Below are positions 44,816 to 53,170 of a stretch of DNA of 64,000 nucleotides, one piece after another. The stretch lies in NCBI GenBank assembly GCA_035557095.1, contig DATMEB010000105.1:1-64000 (forward strand), read 5' to 3'. The notes beneath the pieces are model-generated. The model was not told the origin of the DNA. It did no database searches and saw only the letters and a program-made list of their open reading frames with translations. The translations under genes and the position numbers were made by a program. The stretch comes from JALZDI01 sp035557095 (GTDB taxonomy: Bacteria > Actinomycetota > Actinomycetes > Propionibacteriales > Nocardioidaceae). Positions within the stretch are counted from its first letter, which is position 1, and each line of letters begins with the position of its first letter.

Positions 44816-45844
44816 ATGGGCAAGAAGGGCCGAGTGTTCGTCCGTGGCCTCACCTCGGAGACCTACGGGCTCGGGGAGTTCCGCCGGCAGCAGCTGGCAG
44901 TCGACCGCGTGCGCGACGACTCCGTCGTCGTCGACGATGCCAAGGTCGGCCACTCCGGCGACAGCGAGCGGTCACGCACCTGGTGGCGGATCGGACCCGG
45001 AGACGAGGACTTCCTCACGCAGACCATCCAGGTGCACTTCGTCGAGCTGCCTGCACAGTCGTCCAACCACGGGCACGGCCACCAGAACGAGGCCGCCTTC
45101 TACATCCTCGAGGGCCGGGGCTACGAGATCCACGACGACCTGCGCTACGACTGGTCCAAGGACGACCTCGTCTTCGTGCACACGGACTCGGTGCACCGGC
45201 ACTTCAATCCCTACGACGAGAAGGCGCTCGCGCTGGTCGTGAAGGCCAAGTGCACGTGGATGTTCATGGGGCTGATCCAGCAGGGACGCAGCGGCCCCGT
45301 CGAGGACGAGGACCGGTTCGGCCCGCGTGAGGACTGGTCGCGCATCTGGACGCCCGGGGTACTGGACCGCAAGAAGGTGATCAGCCCCGAGGACACGGAG
45401 TGGGAGGACACGCCCCTCGGGCGCGTGCGCGTGATGGCCTCCCCGGAGCGCAGCGACGCCCGCATCTTCAGCGTGGACGCGTTCGAGATGGAGATCCCCG
45501 CAGGGAGCCGGTCCGGCAGGTACTGGAAGATGGCCGACGAGGTCTACTACGTCATCGAGGGTGGCGGCTACGCCCTGCAGTGGGAGGTGGAGGCGGAGAT
45601 CGCCGAGAAGTACTACGCCCGCATCGCCCGCGAGCCGGAGCGCTACGAGATCAAGCAGGGCGACACCCTGTACGTACCGCAGAACCACGTGTGCCAGATC
45701 TTCGCCGCCGACGGGACGCCACTTCGGCTGTTCAACGCGCAGAACAGGGTCTTCAAGCACCTCGGGTACGACACGGTGCACTACCTCGAGCCGTCGCCGG
45801 AGTACGCCGAAGCCGCCGGTGAGCTGGCCGGCACGACGGCCTGA
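44816..45844 (+). CDS. Bicupin protein, possible ring-cleaving dioxygenase (N-terminal metal site)
   Basis: A 342-residue two-cupin protein, the size of gentisate-type dioxygenases. The first cupin keeps a metal motif in GHGHQNEAAFYILEG near residue 84 and His in VHTDSVHRHFN near residue 122. In the second, the first motif (WKMADEVYYVIEG near residue 239) has no HxH, while VPQNHVCQ keeps one His. So only the N-terminal domain looks metal-competent. AGGAGG precedes the ATG. A palindrome lies in its promoter. Function is unknown; ring cleavage or a decarboxylase/isomerase role are options. Confidence 0.75.
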   Translation: MGKKGRVFVRGLTSETYGLGEFRRQQLAVDRVRDDSVVVDDAKVGHSGDSERSRTWWRIGPGDEDFLTQTIQVHFVELPAQSSNHGHGHQNEAAFYILEGRGYEIHDDLRYDWSKDDLVFVHTDSVHRHFNPYDEKALALVVKAKCTWMFMGLIQQGRSGPVEDEDRFGPREDWSRIWTPGVLDRKKVISPEDTEWEDTPLGRVRVMASPERSDARIFSVDAFEMEIPAGSRSGRYWKMADEVYYVIEGGGYALQWEVEAEIAEKYYARIAREPERYEIKQGDTLYVPQNHVCQIFAADGTPLRLFNAQNRVFKHLGYDTVHYLEPSPEYAEAAGELAGTTA

Positions 45845-45846
45845 CT

Positions 45847-46024
45847 AGGGCGTGTCCCGTGAACCTGCTGTCCTGCTGCGCGCCGCCTGGCGGGCACTCC
45901 GCGCCAGCCGGCAGTCGCCCAGCGTCGTCGCTCGACGATGCTGCGCATCGCCGTCGCTCCTCCGTCTTGCGGTGCACTCCGCCAGACGACGCTCGCGACG
46001 GGCGAGGTCCACGGGACACGCCCT
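45847..46024. mobile_element. MITE-like element with 19-bp terminal inverted repeats
   Basis: AGGGCGTGTCCCGTGAACC (45847-45865) and the complement of 46006-46024 (AGGGCGTGTCCCGTGGACC) match at 18 of 19 positions and bound a 178-bp segment with no gene. Its core is repeated in part at 22197-22301. It starts three bases after the bicupin stop codon. The target duplication could not be fixed. Short frames inside it are not genes. Confidence 0.75.
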
Positions 46025-46042
46025 GACGCAGGCGGGCGCCCC

Positions 46043-47227
46043 GTGCAACGGTCACGGGTAGGGACCAGGCGCCCTTCGCGTGACGTCGTCGCCACCGCGG
46101 GGGGAGCCGTCCTGTTCGCTCTTGCCCTCGGGGTGGCCACGGTCGCGCTCCCGCTGCTGGCGATCGCCGCCGGCTACAACGGGATCGAGATCGGCATCCT
46201 GGCCGCGCTCTCCGCGCTCTCCCAGATGTCCACCCGCCTCGTTCTCGGCCCGGTCATGCGCGTCTTCCCCGAGTGGATCCTGGTGCTCGCGGCCGGGCTG
46301 CTGCTGGCCGCGTCGAACGCCGTCGTCGCCGCGTCCAGCGCGTTGGTGGCGTTCGGCCTGGCGCAGCTTCTGCAGGGTGTGGCTCGCGCATGCTTCTGGA
46401 CCGGCAGCCAGACCCACGTGGTGCGCGGCGACGGGCCGGCCGTGCGGGGGCTCGCCGTCGTCAACCTGGCCTCGAGCGTCGGCCTCGTCGCGGGCCCGGT
46501 GCTCGCCGGCATGCTGACGGAGAGGTCGCCGCAGCTCGCGCTCGGAGCCGGGGCCGGAGTCGCGCTGGTCGCATGCATCCCCGCGCTGTTCCTGCACCGG
46601 CTACCGCCGTTCGCGCTACCCGACGAACGTCCGGCCGGGAGGCTGTGGCGCAGGCCGGGCGTGGACGGCGGGTGCTGGGCCGGCGTCACGGCCGGGGCCT
46701 GGCGCGGGCTGCTCGGCTCCTATGTACCCGTGGCGCTCAGCGCTGCCCAGCTGACGTCCTCGACCATCGGCGTACTCGTCTCGGTCGCGAACACCGCCTC
46801 ACTGGCCGGTTCCGGGGTCGTCGCACGGGTTCGGGGCGCGTGGGTCGGGTGGTCGTATGCCGTCGCCACGGTCGCGACGGGTGTCGCCACCGCCGCGGTC
46901 GCCATGTTCGCCGGATCGCCGTGGGCGGCCGGGGCGGCACTGGCCGTCTCCGGCCTGGGCGCGGGGGTGCTGCAGACCGTGGGCCCGGCGATGGCTGCAG
47001 AGGCCGTGCATCCGCAGGAGCGCGGGGAGGTGATCGCGGTGACCGGGACCTTCCGGGCCGGTGCCCTCTTCGCGGCCCCGCTGGCCGTCGCGGCCATGTT
47101 GCCTGTCGTGCCGCTGACCCTTGCGATGGCGACTGCGGGTGCCGTCATCGCGCTGCCGGTGCTCACCGCGCGACGTGTGCACCGCACGGTCACGTTCGAC
47201 CGGCCCGCGCACCAGTCCTGTGGCTGA
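46043..47227 (+). CDS. MFS transporter
   Basis: A 394-residue membrane protein with about 12 hydrophobic segments, beginning AGGAVLFALALGVATVALP. It shows MFS features (GIEIGILAALSALSQM, LLQGVARACFWTGSQ) but no subfamily mark that fixes the cargo. The GTG at 46043 lies just right of the mobile-looking element; no strong Shine-Dalgarno is visible and the start is uncertain. Earlier in-frame starts lie inside the element. It overlaps the next MFS gene by eight bases. Confidence 0.8.
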   Translation: MQRSRVGTRRPSRDVVATAGGAVLFALALGVATVALPLLAIAAGYNGIEIGILAALSALSQMSTRLVLGPVMRVFPEWILVLAAGLLLAASNAVVAASSALVAFGLAQLLQGVARACFWTGSQTHVVRGDGPAVRGLAVVNLASSVGLVAGPVLAGMLTERSPQLALGAGAGVALVACIPALFLHRLPPFALPDERPAGRLWRRPGVDGGCWAGVTAGAWRGLLGSYVPVALSAAQLTSSTIGVLVSVANTASLAGSGVVARVRGAWVGWSYAVATVATGVATAAVAMFAGSPWAAGAALAVSGLGAGVLQTVGPAMAAEAVHPQERGEVIAVTGTFRAGALFAAPLAVAAMLPVVPLTLAMATAGAVIALPVLTARRVHRTVTFDRPAHQSCG

Positions 47228-48512
47228 CGTCGGCCTGCGCGCACGGATCCGGCGCAGCCGGACGCTTCGCTCGCTGCGGAACCGGAACTTCCGGCTCTTC
47301 CTCGCCGGTCATGCCGTGAGCGTGATCGGCACGTGGATGCAGCGCGTGGCCCAGGACTGGCTCGTCCTCGAGCTGACCGACAGCGCGGTCGCCGTCGGTG
47401 TCGCGACGGCGCTGCAGTTCCTGCCCATGCTGCTGTTCGGCCTCTGGGGTGGCGTACTCGTCGACCGCGTCGACCGCCGACGCCTCATCATGTGGACGCA
47501 GGCGTGCAGCGCCCTGCTGGCGGCGGTCCTCGCCGTCGTCGTGATCGTCGACGCCGTCGAGCTATGGATGGTGTTCGCGCTCGCGCTGGCCCTCGGTGCG
47601 GTGACGGTGCTGGACAACCCCGCCCGCCATGCCTTCGTCGCCGAGCTCGTCGGGCCCGACGACTACGTGAACGGCCAGGCACTGGCTTCGACAGTGCACA
47701 ACACCGGCCGCCTCGTCGGGCCCGCCCTCGCCGGCGCGCTCATCGCCGCCTCCGGGCCGGGAGTGGCCTTCGCGGTCAACGCCGCCTCCTTCGCCGCAGT
47801 GCTGTGGGGACTGGCGCTGCTCGACGCCGAGGCGCTGCGGCGCGCGCACAACGCCGCGGCGCCGGTACGCGGTCAGATGATGGAGGGCCTGCGCTACGTC
47901 TACCGGCACCAGGAGCTGCGAGCCTGCATGATCCTGGTCGCGGTCATCGCGCTGTTCGGACAGAACTTCCGCGTCGTGCTGCCGGTGCTCGCCCGCGACA
48001 CCTTCCACAGCGGAGCCGAAGGCTACGGCTGGCTGACCTCGGCGCTCGGGCTCGGAGCGGTGCTGGGCGCCTTGTTCGCGGCGTCACGTACGCGGGTCAC
48101 CGCCTGGTCGCTGCTGGCAGCCGCCGTCTCCTTCGGCGTGCTCAACCTGGCGGGAGCGGCTTCGCCGACCATGTGGGTGGCCCTGACCGCCATGGTCACC
48201 GTGGGCTTCTCCAACATCATGTTCAACACGCTGGCGCGGACACTGCTCCAGCTCGGGACCGATCCCGGTATGCACGGCCGCGTGCTTGCCCTGCACGGGT
48301 TCGTGTTCCTGGGCAGCACGCCGATCGGAGCGCCGATGCTCGGCTGGGTCTGCCAGGCATTCGGCGCACGTACCGGACTCGTCGTCGCCGGAGGCACCGC
48401 GCTCCTCGCCGCGGGGTGGGTCGTGCCCGCGTTGCGACGGCTGCGGCGGGTGGTGCCCGACGAGGTACGTGCCGAACGTCGGGCCGAGGACGTACTGGGG
48501 GACGAGCCCTGA
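47220..48512 (+). CDS. MFS transporter, EntS/DHA3-like
   Basis: A 430-residue MFS_3-type protein with about 12 membrane segments. SLRNRNFRLFLAGHAVSVIG at residues 18-37 and GGVLVDRVDRRRLIMW are typical and resemble the protein at 28171-29469. The GTG at 47220 overlaps the previous MFS gene by eight bases, so the two are co-translated. It converges on the GntR gene with eight bases between stops. Export of an aromatic acid or intermediate is plausible; not shown. Confidence 0.85.
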   Translation: MADVGLRARIRRSRTLRSLRNRNFRLFLAGHAVSVIGTWMQRVAQDWLVLELTDSAVAVGVATALQFLPMLLFGLWGGVLVDRVDRRRLIMWTQACSALLAAVLAVVVIVDAVELWMVFALALALGAVTVLDNPARHAFVAELVGPDDYVNGQALASTVHNTGRLVGPALAGALIAASGPGVAFAVNAASFAAVLWGLALLDAEALRRAHNAAAPVRGQMMEGLRYVYRHQELRACMILVAVIALFGQNFRVVLPVLARDTFHSGAEGYGWLTSALGLGAVLGALFAASRTRVTAWSLLAAAVSFGVLNLAGAASPTMWVALTAMVTVGFSNIMFNTLARTLLQLGTDPGMHGRVLALHGFVFLGSTPIGAPMLGWVCQAFGARTGLVVAGGTALLAAGWVVPALRRLRRVVPDEVRAERRAEDVLGDEP

Positions 48513-48520
48513 GGGCCGCG

Positions 48521-49267
48521 CTACGAGCCGCCGGCGTCCACCGCGTCGACCCGCTGGGCCGTGCGTTCGAGATGCCGGCGCATGATCCGCACGGCCTCGT
48601 CCGCGTCGCGTCGCTCGATGGCCCGGGCGATCTGCAGGTGCTCGTCGGTCCCTCGGTGACCCATGACCGGCGCGGCCACATGGGCCTCCTGCAGCGACAT
48701 CAGCAACGGACCGTGGAAGCTGCGGACGAGCATCTCGACCGCGGGATTGTGCGTGCAGGTGGCGACACGGACATGGAACGCCGCCGACATGCCCATCGAG
48801 TAGCTGTCGTCGTCCAGGGCTGCCTGCGCGTCCTCGACCATCGCGAACAGCGCCGCGACGTCCTCGTCGTTCGCGCGTTGCACGGCCTGCGGCAGGATTC
48901 CGATCTCGAAGACCATCCGCGCCTCGGTGACCTCCGACGCGGTGAGCGCGGACAGCGTCAGCAGGTCGGCCAGCCCCTCGCCCAGGCGCTCGGTAGTCGG
49001 CGAGGTGAGGAACGCGCCCCCGCGGGCGCCGACGCGGATCTCCACCAGGCCGCCCGCCTCGAGCACGCGCAGCGCCTCCCGGACCGTCACCCGGCTGACC
49101 CCGAAGCGCTGGCACAGCTCGCGCTCGCTCGGTAGCCGGTCGCCCGGGCTGAGCCTTCCCTCGCGCAGCAGGATCTTGATCTGGTCCACGATCACCTGTG
49201 ACATCCGGCCGACGCTGACCGGTCGGAACACGTCGCTCGGGGTTGTCCCGGCCCCGGGGGAGCTCAC
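48521..49267 (-). CDS. GntR family regulator, FadR/FCD subfamily (second paralogue)
   Basis: A 248-residue repressor. LCQRFGVSRVTVREALRVLE in the helix-turn-helix and IRVGARGGAF in the wing are nearly identical to the paralogue at 21322-22071, so both should read the same DNA site. The FCD domain has FHVRVATCTHN and DEHLQIARAI; differences there could mean a different effector. GTG start at 49267. Two sites (49343-49353 and 49412-49422) lie in its divergent region with the second bicupin gene, allowing autoregulation. Confidence 0.9.
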   Translation of the reverse strand: MSSPGAGTTPSDVFRPVSVGRMSQVIVDQIKILLREGRLSPGDRLPSERELCQRFGVSRVTVREALRVLEAGGLVEIRVGARGGAFLTSPTTERLGEGLADLLTLSALTASEVTEARMVFEIGILPQAVQRANDEDVAALFAMVEDAQAALDDDSYSMGMSAAFHVRVATCTHNPAVEMLVRSFHGPLLMSLQEAHVAAPVMGHRGTDEHLQIARAIERRDADEAVRIMRRHLERTAQRVDAVDAGGS

Positions 49268-49342
49268 CTGACGGCCTCCGCTCGCTTCATCACAACGGCT
49301 CCCTGTCTCGGGTGGTCGGCCTCATCGTCGTGGTCAGGCTAA

Positions 49343-49353
49343 TGGTAAGACCT
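49343..49353. promoter_or_regulatory. GntR/FadR-type operator near the second gntR gene
   Basis: TGGTAAGACCT matches the consensus at 9 of 11 positions, 76 bases upstream of the regulator start at 49267. A further half-site TGGTCAGGCTA (49331-49341) adjoins it. Position suits autoregulation. Confidence 0.55.
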
Positions 49354-49406
49354 CTGCGGCCTACGGCAAGGCGCCGGGTGCGTGGTTTACAACGTCCGAA
49401 CTAAGG

Positions 49407-49422
49407 TAATACGGTCAGACCA
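49407..49422 (+). promoter_or_regulatory. -10 element and operator of the bicupin-EutA operon
   Basis: TAATAC (49407-49412) is a good -10, and CGGTCAGACCA (49412-49422) matches the consensus at 10 of 11 positions right after it. The bicupin GTG is 18 bases further on, after AGGAGG. Confidence 0.65.
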
Positions 49423-49439
49423 AACGAGGAGGTGGGCCG

Positions 49440-50582
49440 GTGGCGGCCAGGGATGCGCTCGTGTCGGAGGACATGGCGAAGAAGTTCGCGACCGAGAAGG
49501 ACTCACCGTACGTTCGCTGGGTCAAAGGCGAGGGTCTGGACATCATCAGCGCCCACTACGTGCCTGACCTGCACACGGTGGAGCTCAAGCCATGGGCCCG
49601 GCGCGGAGGTTCCGGGGTCTTCATCAACCACGAGGCCTCCAGGACCTCGAACGACTGTTACGTCTGCGAGATACCGCCAGGCGGCAAGCTCGCACCGCAG
49701 CGCCAGCTCTTCGAGGAGATGATCCTGGTCCTCGAGGGTCAGGGCTCCACTGCGGTCTGGAACGACGCCGGTGACCGCACCACCTTCGAGTGGGGCAAGG
49801 GCGCGATGTTCGCCATCCCGCTCAACACCTGGCACCAGCATTTCAACGGGTCCGGCAGCGGCCCTGTGCGCTTCGTCTCGTCCACGAACATGCCGCCGGT
49901 GATCAACCTCTACGACGAGCCGGAGTTCGTGTTCGACACCCCGCACGACTTCCGGTCACGCTTTGCCGGCGAGCCCGACTACTTCGCGAACAAGGAGGAG
50001 CCGGACGGGCTGATGCTGAAGACCAACTTCGTCGCCAACGCGGTCGACCTCCCCCTGGTGGCGGCCAAGGAGCGTGGTGCCGGCGGCGGCCACATCCGCT
50101 TCGCGATGGCGAGGGGGTCGATGAACAGCCACATCTCGCAGTTCCCGACGGCCACCTACAAGAAGGGCCACCGGCACGGGCCCGGAGCCCACGTCATCAT
50201 CCTGTCCGGGCAGGGCTTCAGCCTGATGTGGCCGGAGGGCGAGGAACCGCACCGGTACGACTGGCACCCGGGGTCCCTCATCGTGCCGCCGAACATGTGG
50301 TTCCACCAGCACTTCAACACCGGGGCGGAGCCGGCCCGCTACCTCGCCTTCAAGCACGAGGTCGTGTCTGTGCGCAACGCCCAGGGCGTGCCCAAGGCCT
50401 GGATCAGCCAGCGCATCGGTGGCGACCAGATCGACTACGCCGACGAGGCACCCGTCGTGCGCGAGACGTTCGCCAAGGCGCTCGCCGAGAACGGGCTCGA
50501 GCCGGCCATGGACGAGGCCTACCAGGCGGAGCTGAAGGATCTCCCGCCCAGGCCCGGGGAGGCTGCACCGTCGTCGCGATGA
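49440..50582 (+). CDS. Bicupin protein chained to a EutA-like gene (C-terminal metal site)
   Basis: A 380-residue two-cupin protein. In the first cupin the metal motif is degraded to APQRQLFEEM near residue 83, though WHQHFNG remains; the second keeps HRHGPGAHVIILSG near residue 242 and FHQHFN near residue 285. This is the reverse of the protein at 44816, where only the N-terminal site is intact. GTG start after AGGAGG. It overlaps the EutA-like gene by four bases (ATGA). Function unknown; the shared WHQHFN wording with the third bicupin suggests a common ancestor. Confidence 0.75.
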   Translation: MAARDALVSEDMAKKFATEKDSPYVRWVKGEGLDIISAHYVPDLHTVELKPWARRGGSGVFINHEASRTSNDCYVCEIPPGGKLAPQRQLFEEMILVLEGQGSTAVWNDAGDRTTFEWGKGAMFAIPLNTWHQHFNGSGSGPVRFVSSTNMPPVINLYDEPEFVFDTPHDFRSRFAGEPDYFANKEEPDGLMLKTNFVANAVDLPLVAAKERGAGGGHIRFAMARGSMNSHISQFPTATYKKGHRHGPGAHVIILSGQGFSLMWPEGEEPHRYDWHPGSLIVPPNMWFHQHFNTGAEPARYLAFKHEVVSVRNAQGVPKAWISQRIGGDQIDYADEAPVVRETFAKALAENGLEPAMDEAYQAELKDLPPRPGEAAPSSR

Positions 50583-52117
50583 CCGACGTCGACCACAACC
50601 ACGACGACGACCTGCACGACGTCTCGATCGAGTCGAACCCGATCTGGCAGCAGGACAACGTCACCCTGCACAGCGTCGGCATCGACATCGGCTCGTCCGG
50701 CACGCAGCTCGCGTTCTCCCGGCTGCACCTGCGCCGGATGGGGGAGGACCTCACCAGTCGCTACATCGTCGTGCGCCGCGAGACCACGTTCGAGTCGCCG
50801 GTGCAGCTGACGCCGTACCTCGACGAGCTGCGCATCGACACCGTCGCACTGGGCCGCATGCTGGACCAGGCGTACGCGGAGGCGGGGCAGAGCCCGGACG
50901 ACGTCGACACCGGCGTGGTCATCCTCACCGGCGAGGCGCTGCGGCGCGTCAACGCCGAGCACATCGCCGCCGTCGTGTCGGAGCAGGCGGGCGACCTGGT
51001 GTGCGCGTCCGCGGGACACCACATGGAGGCGATGCTCGCAGCACACGGCTCCGGTGCGGTGCTGGCCTCGCACCGACGAGGTGCACGCGTCCTCAACATC
51101 GACGTCGGAGGAGGCACCACCAAGCTCGCGCTGGTCGAGGACGGCCAGGTGGTCGCGACAGCGGCTCTGCACATCGGCGGTCGTCTGCAGGTCGTCGACG
51201 ACCAGCACCTGCTGGTGCGGCTCGAGCCTGCCGGGCGTGAGCACGCCGCGCATGCCGGCGTGACCTGGTCGGTCGGCGACCTCGTGCAAGAGGCCGACCT
51301 GGACCGCATCGCCCGCGAGATGTCCGACGCGATCGTGCACGCGGTGAGTGGGCGACCACTCACCCGGTGGGTCCGCGGCCTGTTCCTCACCGACCCGATC
51401 GACGAGCTCGGCCACCTCGACGCGGTGATGTTCTCCGGCGGTGTCGCGGAGTACGTGTACGACCGTGAGTCCCGCGACTTCGGCGACCTGGGCCGGCGGC
51501 TCGGCGCCGCACTGCGCGAGGCCGTCGCGTCCGGCTCCCTGCCCGCTCCGGTGCTCTCCGGCGGGGAGGGAATTCGCGCCACCGTCCTCGGAGCCTCCGA
51601 GTACACCGTCCAGCTGAGCGGCAACACCTGTTTCGTCTCCTCGCCCGCCACGCTGCTGCCGCGGCGCAACATGCAGGTCGTGCGGCCCAGGTACGACCTG
51701 GGGACGACCGTTGACTCCGACGAGGTGGCCGACGCCCTGCGTAGCCACCTCGCGTCGTTCGACACGCTGGACTCGGAGGCCGACGTGGCGGTGGCGCTGC
51801 GCTGGGACGGCCTTCCGGACTACCAACGGCTGCATGCGTTCGCCGAGGGCATCGCGCGCGGTCTGGCGCGGCGCATCCGCCGCGGCCTGCCGGTCTACCT
51901 CATGGTCGATTCCGACATCGCACTCACACTCGGCTCGTTGCTACGCGACGAGTGCCACGTGCGCAGTGACCTACTCGTGCTGGACGGGGTGCGCCTGCAC
52001 GACTTCGACTACGTCGACCTCGGCCGGCTCCGGCAGCCCTCCAACACCGTGCCGGTCACCATCAAGTCGCTCGTCTTCGGTCGCGGCGACGCGTCGTTGG
52101 TTTCGGTCAGTGCCTAG
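50579..52117 (+). CDS. EutA-like ethanolamine ammonia-lyase reactivase family protein
   Basis: A 512-residue protein of the EutA family, ATPases of the actin/Hsp70 fold that exchange damaged for fresh cobalamin in ethanolamine ammonia-lyase. SVGIDIGSSGTQLAFSRL near residue 31, VVILTGEALRRVNAEH, CASAGHHMEAMLAAHGSGA and VLNIDVGGGTTKLAL near residue 172 match EutA in order, as does the closing VTIKSLVFG. No EutB or EutC is in the window. Its ATG overlaps the bicupin stop by four bases, and a Pht5-like gene follows 25 bases later. Its partner enzyme here is unknown. Confidence 0.85.
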   Translation: MTDVDHNHDDDLHDVSIESNPIWQQDNVTLHSVGIDIGSSGTQLAFSRLHLRRMGEDLTSRYIVVRRETTFESPVQLTPYLDELRIDTVALGRMLDQAYAEAGQSPDDVDTGVVILTGEALRRVNAEHIAAVVSEQAGDLVCASAGHHMEAMLAAHGSGAVLASHRRGARVLNIDVGGGTTKLALVEDGQVVATAALHIGGRLQVVDDQHLLVRLEPAGREHAAHAGVTWSVGDLVQEADLDRIAREMSDAIVHAVSGRPLTRWVRGLFLTDPIDELGHLDAVMFSGGVAEYVYDRESRDFGDLGRRLGAALREAVASGSLPAPVLSGGEGIRATVLGASEYTVQLSGNTCFVSSPATLLPRRNMQVVRPRYDLGTTVDSDEVADALRSHLASFDTLDSEADVAVALRWDGLPDYQRLHAFAEGIARGLARRIRRGLPVYLMVDSDIALTLGSLLRDECHVRSDLLVLDGVRLHDFDYVDLGRLRQPSNTVPVTIKSLVFGRGDASLVSVSA

Positions 52118-52142
52118 GACCCAGCGACAGACAGGAGTGACG

Positions 52143-53144
52143 ATGTCCCGCAAACCGCTCTCGCTAGCCATCGCCGACTACGACCGGGTCGCGGCCCTGG
52201 CCGACGGGACCGTCCGTCCCGATGGTGTGGACCTCCAGGTCCGCACGCTGGCTCCCTCCGAGACGTTCTACCGGATGCTCAAGGACGACGAGTTCGACGT
52301 GAGCGAGATGTCGCTGTCGTCGTTCCTCATCGCACGACAGCTGGGCCGCGACTGGACGGCGATCCCGGTGTTCCCCTTCCGCGCCGGCTTCCACGTCGGC
52401 GTCTACATCCGTGAGGACAGCGGCGTGCAGACGCCGGCCGACCTCGCGGGCCGGCGCTTCGGTATGCCCGAGTACCAGATGACCGCCGCGCTGTGGATCC
52501 GAGGCGCTCTCCAGCACGACTTCGGACTCGACCTGCGCGACGTCGAGTGGTGCATCGAACGAACCAGGTCGCTGAGCCATGGTGGCGAGACCGGATTCTC
52601 GCCACCGCCGGGTATCAACATCACCGACCTCGAGGGCGCGACCTTGTCGGAGCTGTTGGTGGCGGGCGAGCTCGACGCCGTCATGCCCAGTCCCTACCCC
52701 GGCATGGCCTCGAGACTGAACCGGACCGATGCCGCGGCACTGGCCGCCTCGCCGGGGATTCGCCGGCTGTTCGCCGACCCCGCCGCGGAGGTGGACCGGT
52801 ACTACCAGGCCCATGGCTTCCTGCACATGAACCACACAGTGGTCGTGCAGAGCCGCCACGTCCGCGACGACCCGGGGCTGCCGATGCGGCTCCACGACGC
52901 CTTCGTCACGGCCAAGGAGGAGTCGTACGCGGGGATGGACAGGTTCCGCAAGTGCAACCTGGTGCATGGCGGCCTCATGCTGGAGCGCCAGCGCCTGGTG
53001 TACGGCGAGGACCCGTTCCCGTACGGGCTGGCCGCCAACAAGCACGCGCTGGAGACGCTCGTGCAGTACTCCGCCGAGCAGGGACTGATCCCGTCGGCTC
53101 CGCAGGTCACCGACCTGTTCCACGAGTCGACGCTCGGTACCTGA
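52143..53144 (+). CDS. Pht5-like (4,5-dihydroxyphthalate decarboxylase family) protein, second copy
   Basis: A 333-residue cytoplasmic protein with the Pht5 pattern: LSLAIADYDRVAALADGTV at the start, DEFDVSEMSLSSFL near residue 59, AIPVFPFRAGFHVGVYI, then DLAGRRFGMPEYQMTAALWI. No signal peptide. It follows the EutA-like gene, with AGGAG upstream of the ATG. Related to, but clearly different from, the copy at 39308. In phthalate degraders the family member removes one carboxyl from 4,5-dihydroxyphthalate to give protocatechuate; that use here is inferred. Confidence 0.77.
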   Translation: MSRKPLSLAIADYDRVAALADGTVRPDGVDLQVRTLAPSETFYRMLKDDEFDVSEMSLSSFLIARQLGRDWTAIPVFPFRAGFHVGVYIREDSGVQTPADLAGRRFGMPEYQMTAALWIRGALQHDFGLDLRDVEWCIERTRSLSHGGETGFSPPPGINITDLEGATLSELLVAGELDAVMPSPYPGMASRLNRTDAAALAASPGIRRLFADPAAEVDRYYQAHGFLHMNHTVVVQSRHVRDDPGLPMRLHDAFVTAKEESYAGMDRFRKCNLVHGGLMLERQRLVYGEDPFPYGLAANKHALETLVQYSAEQGLIPSAPQVTDLFHESTLGT

Positions 53145-53153
53145 GCGTCGGTC

Positions 53154-53170
53154 GAGCGGCCGGTCCGCTC
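53154..53170. terminator. Possible bidirectional terminator between convergent operons
   Basis: GAGCGG and CCGCTC form a six-base stem around a CCGGT loop between the stop codons of the Pht5-like and AAA ATPase genes; the right arm touches the latter's stop. No U-tract is present, as usual in actinobacteria. Confidence 0.4.

Noticed and set aside
49440..53144. Ethanolamine utilisation operon suggested by the EutA-like gene
   Set aside because: No eutB, eutC, eutT or shell genes; the flanking genes are a bicupin and a Pht5-like protein.
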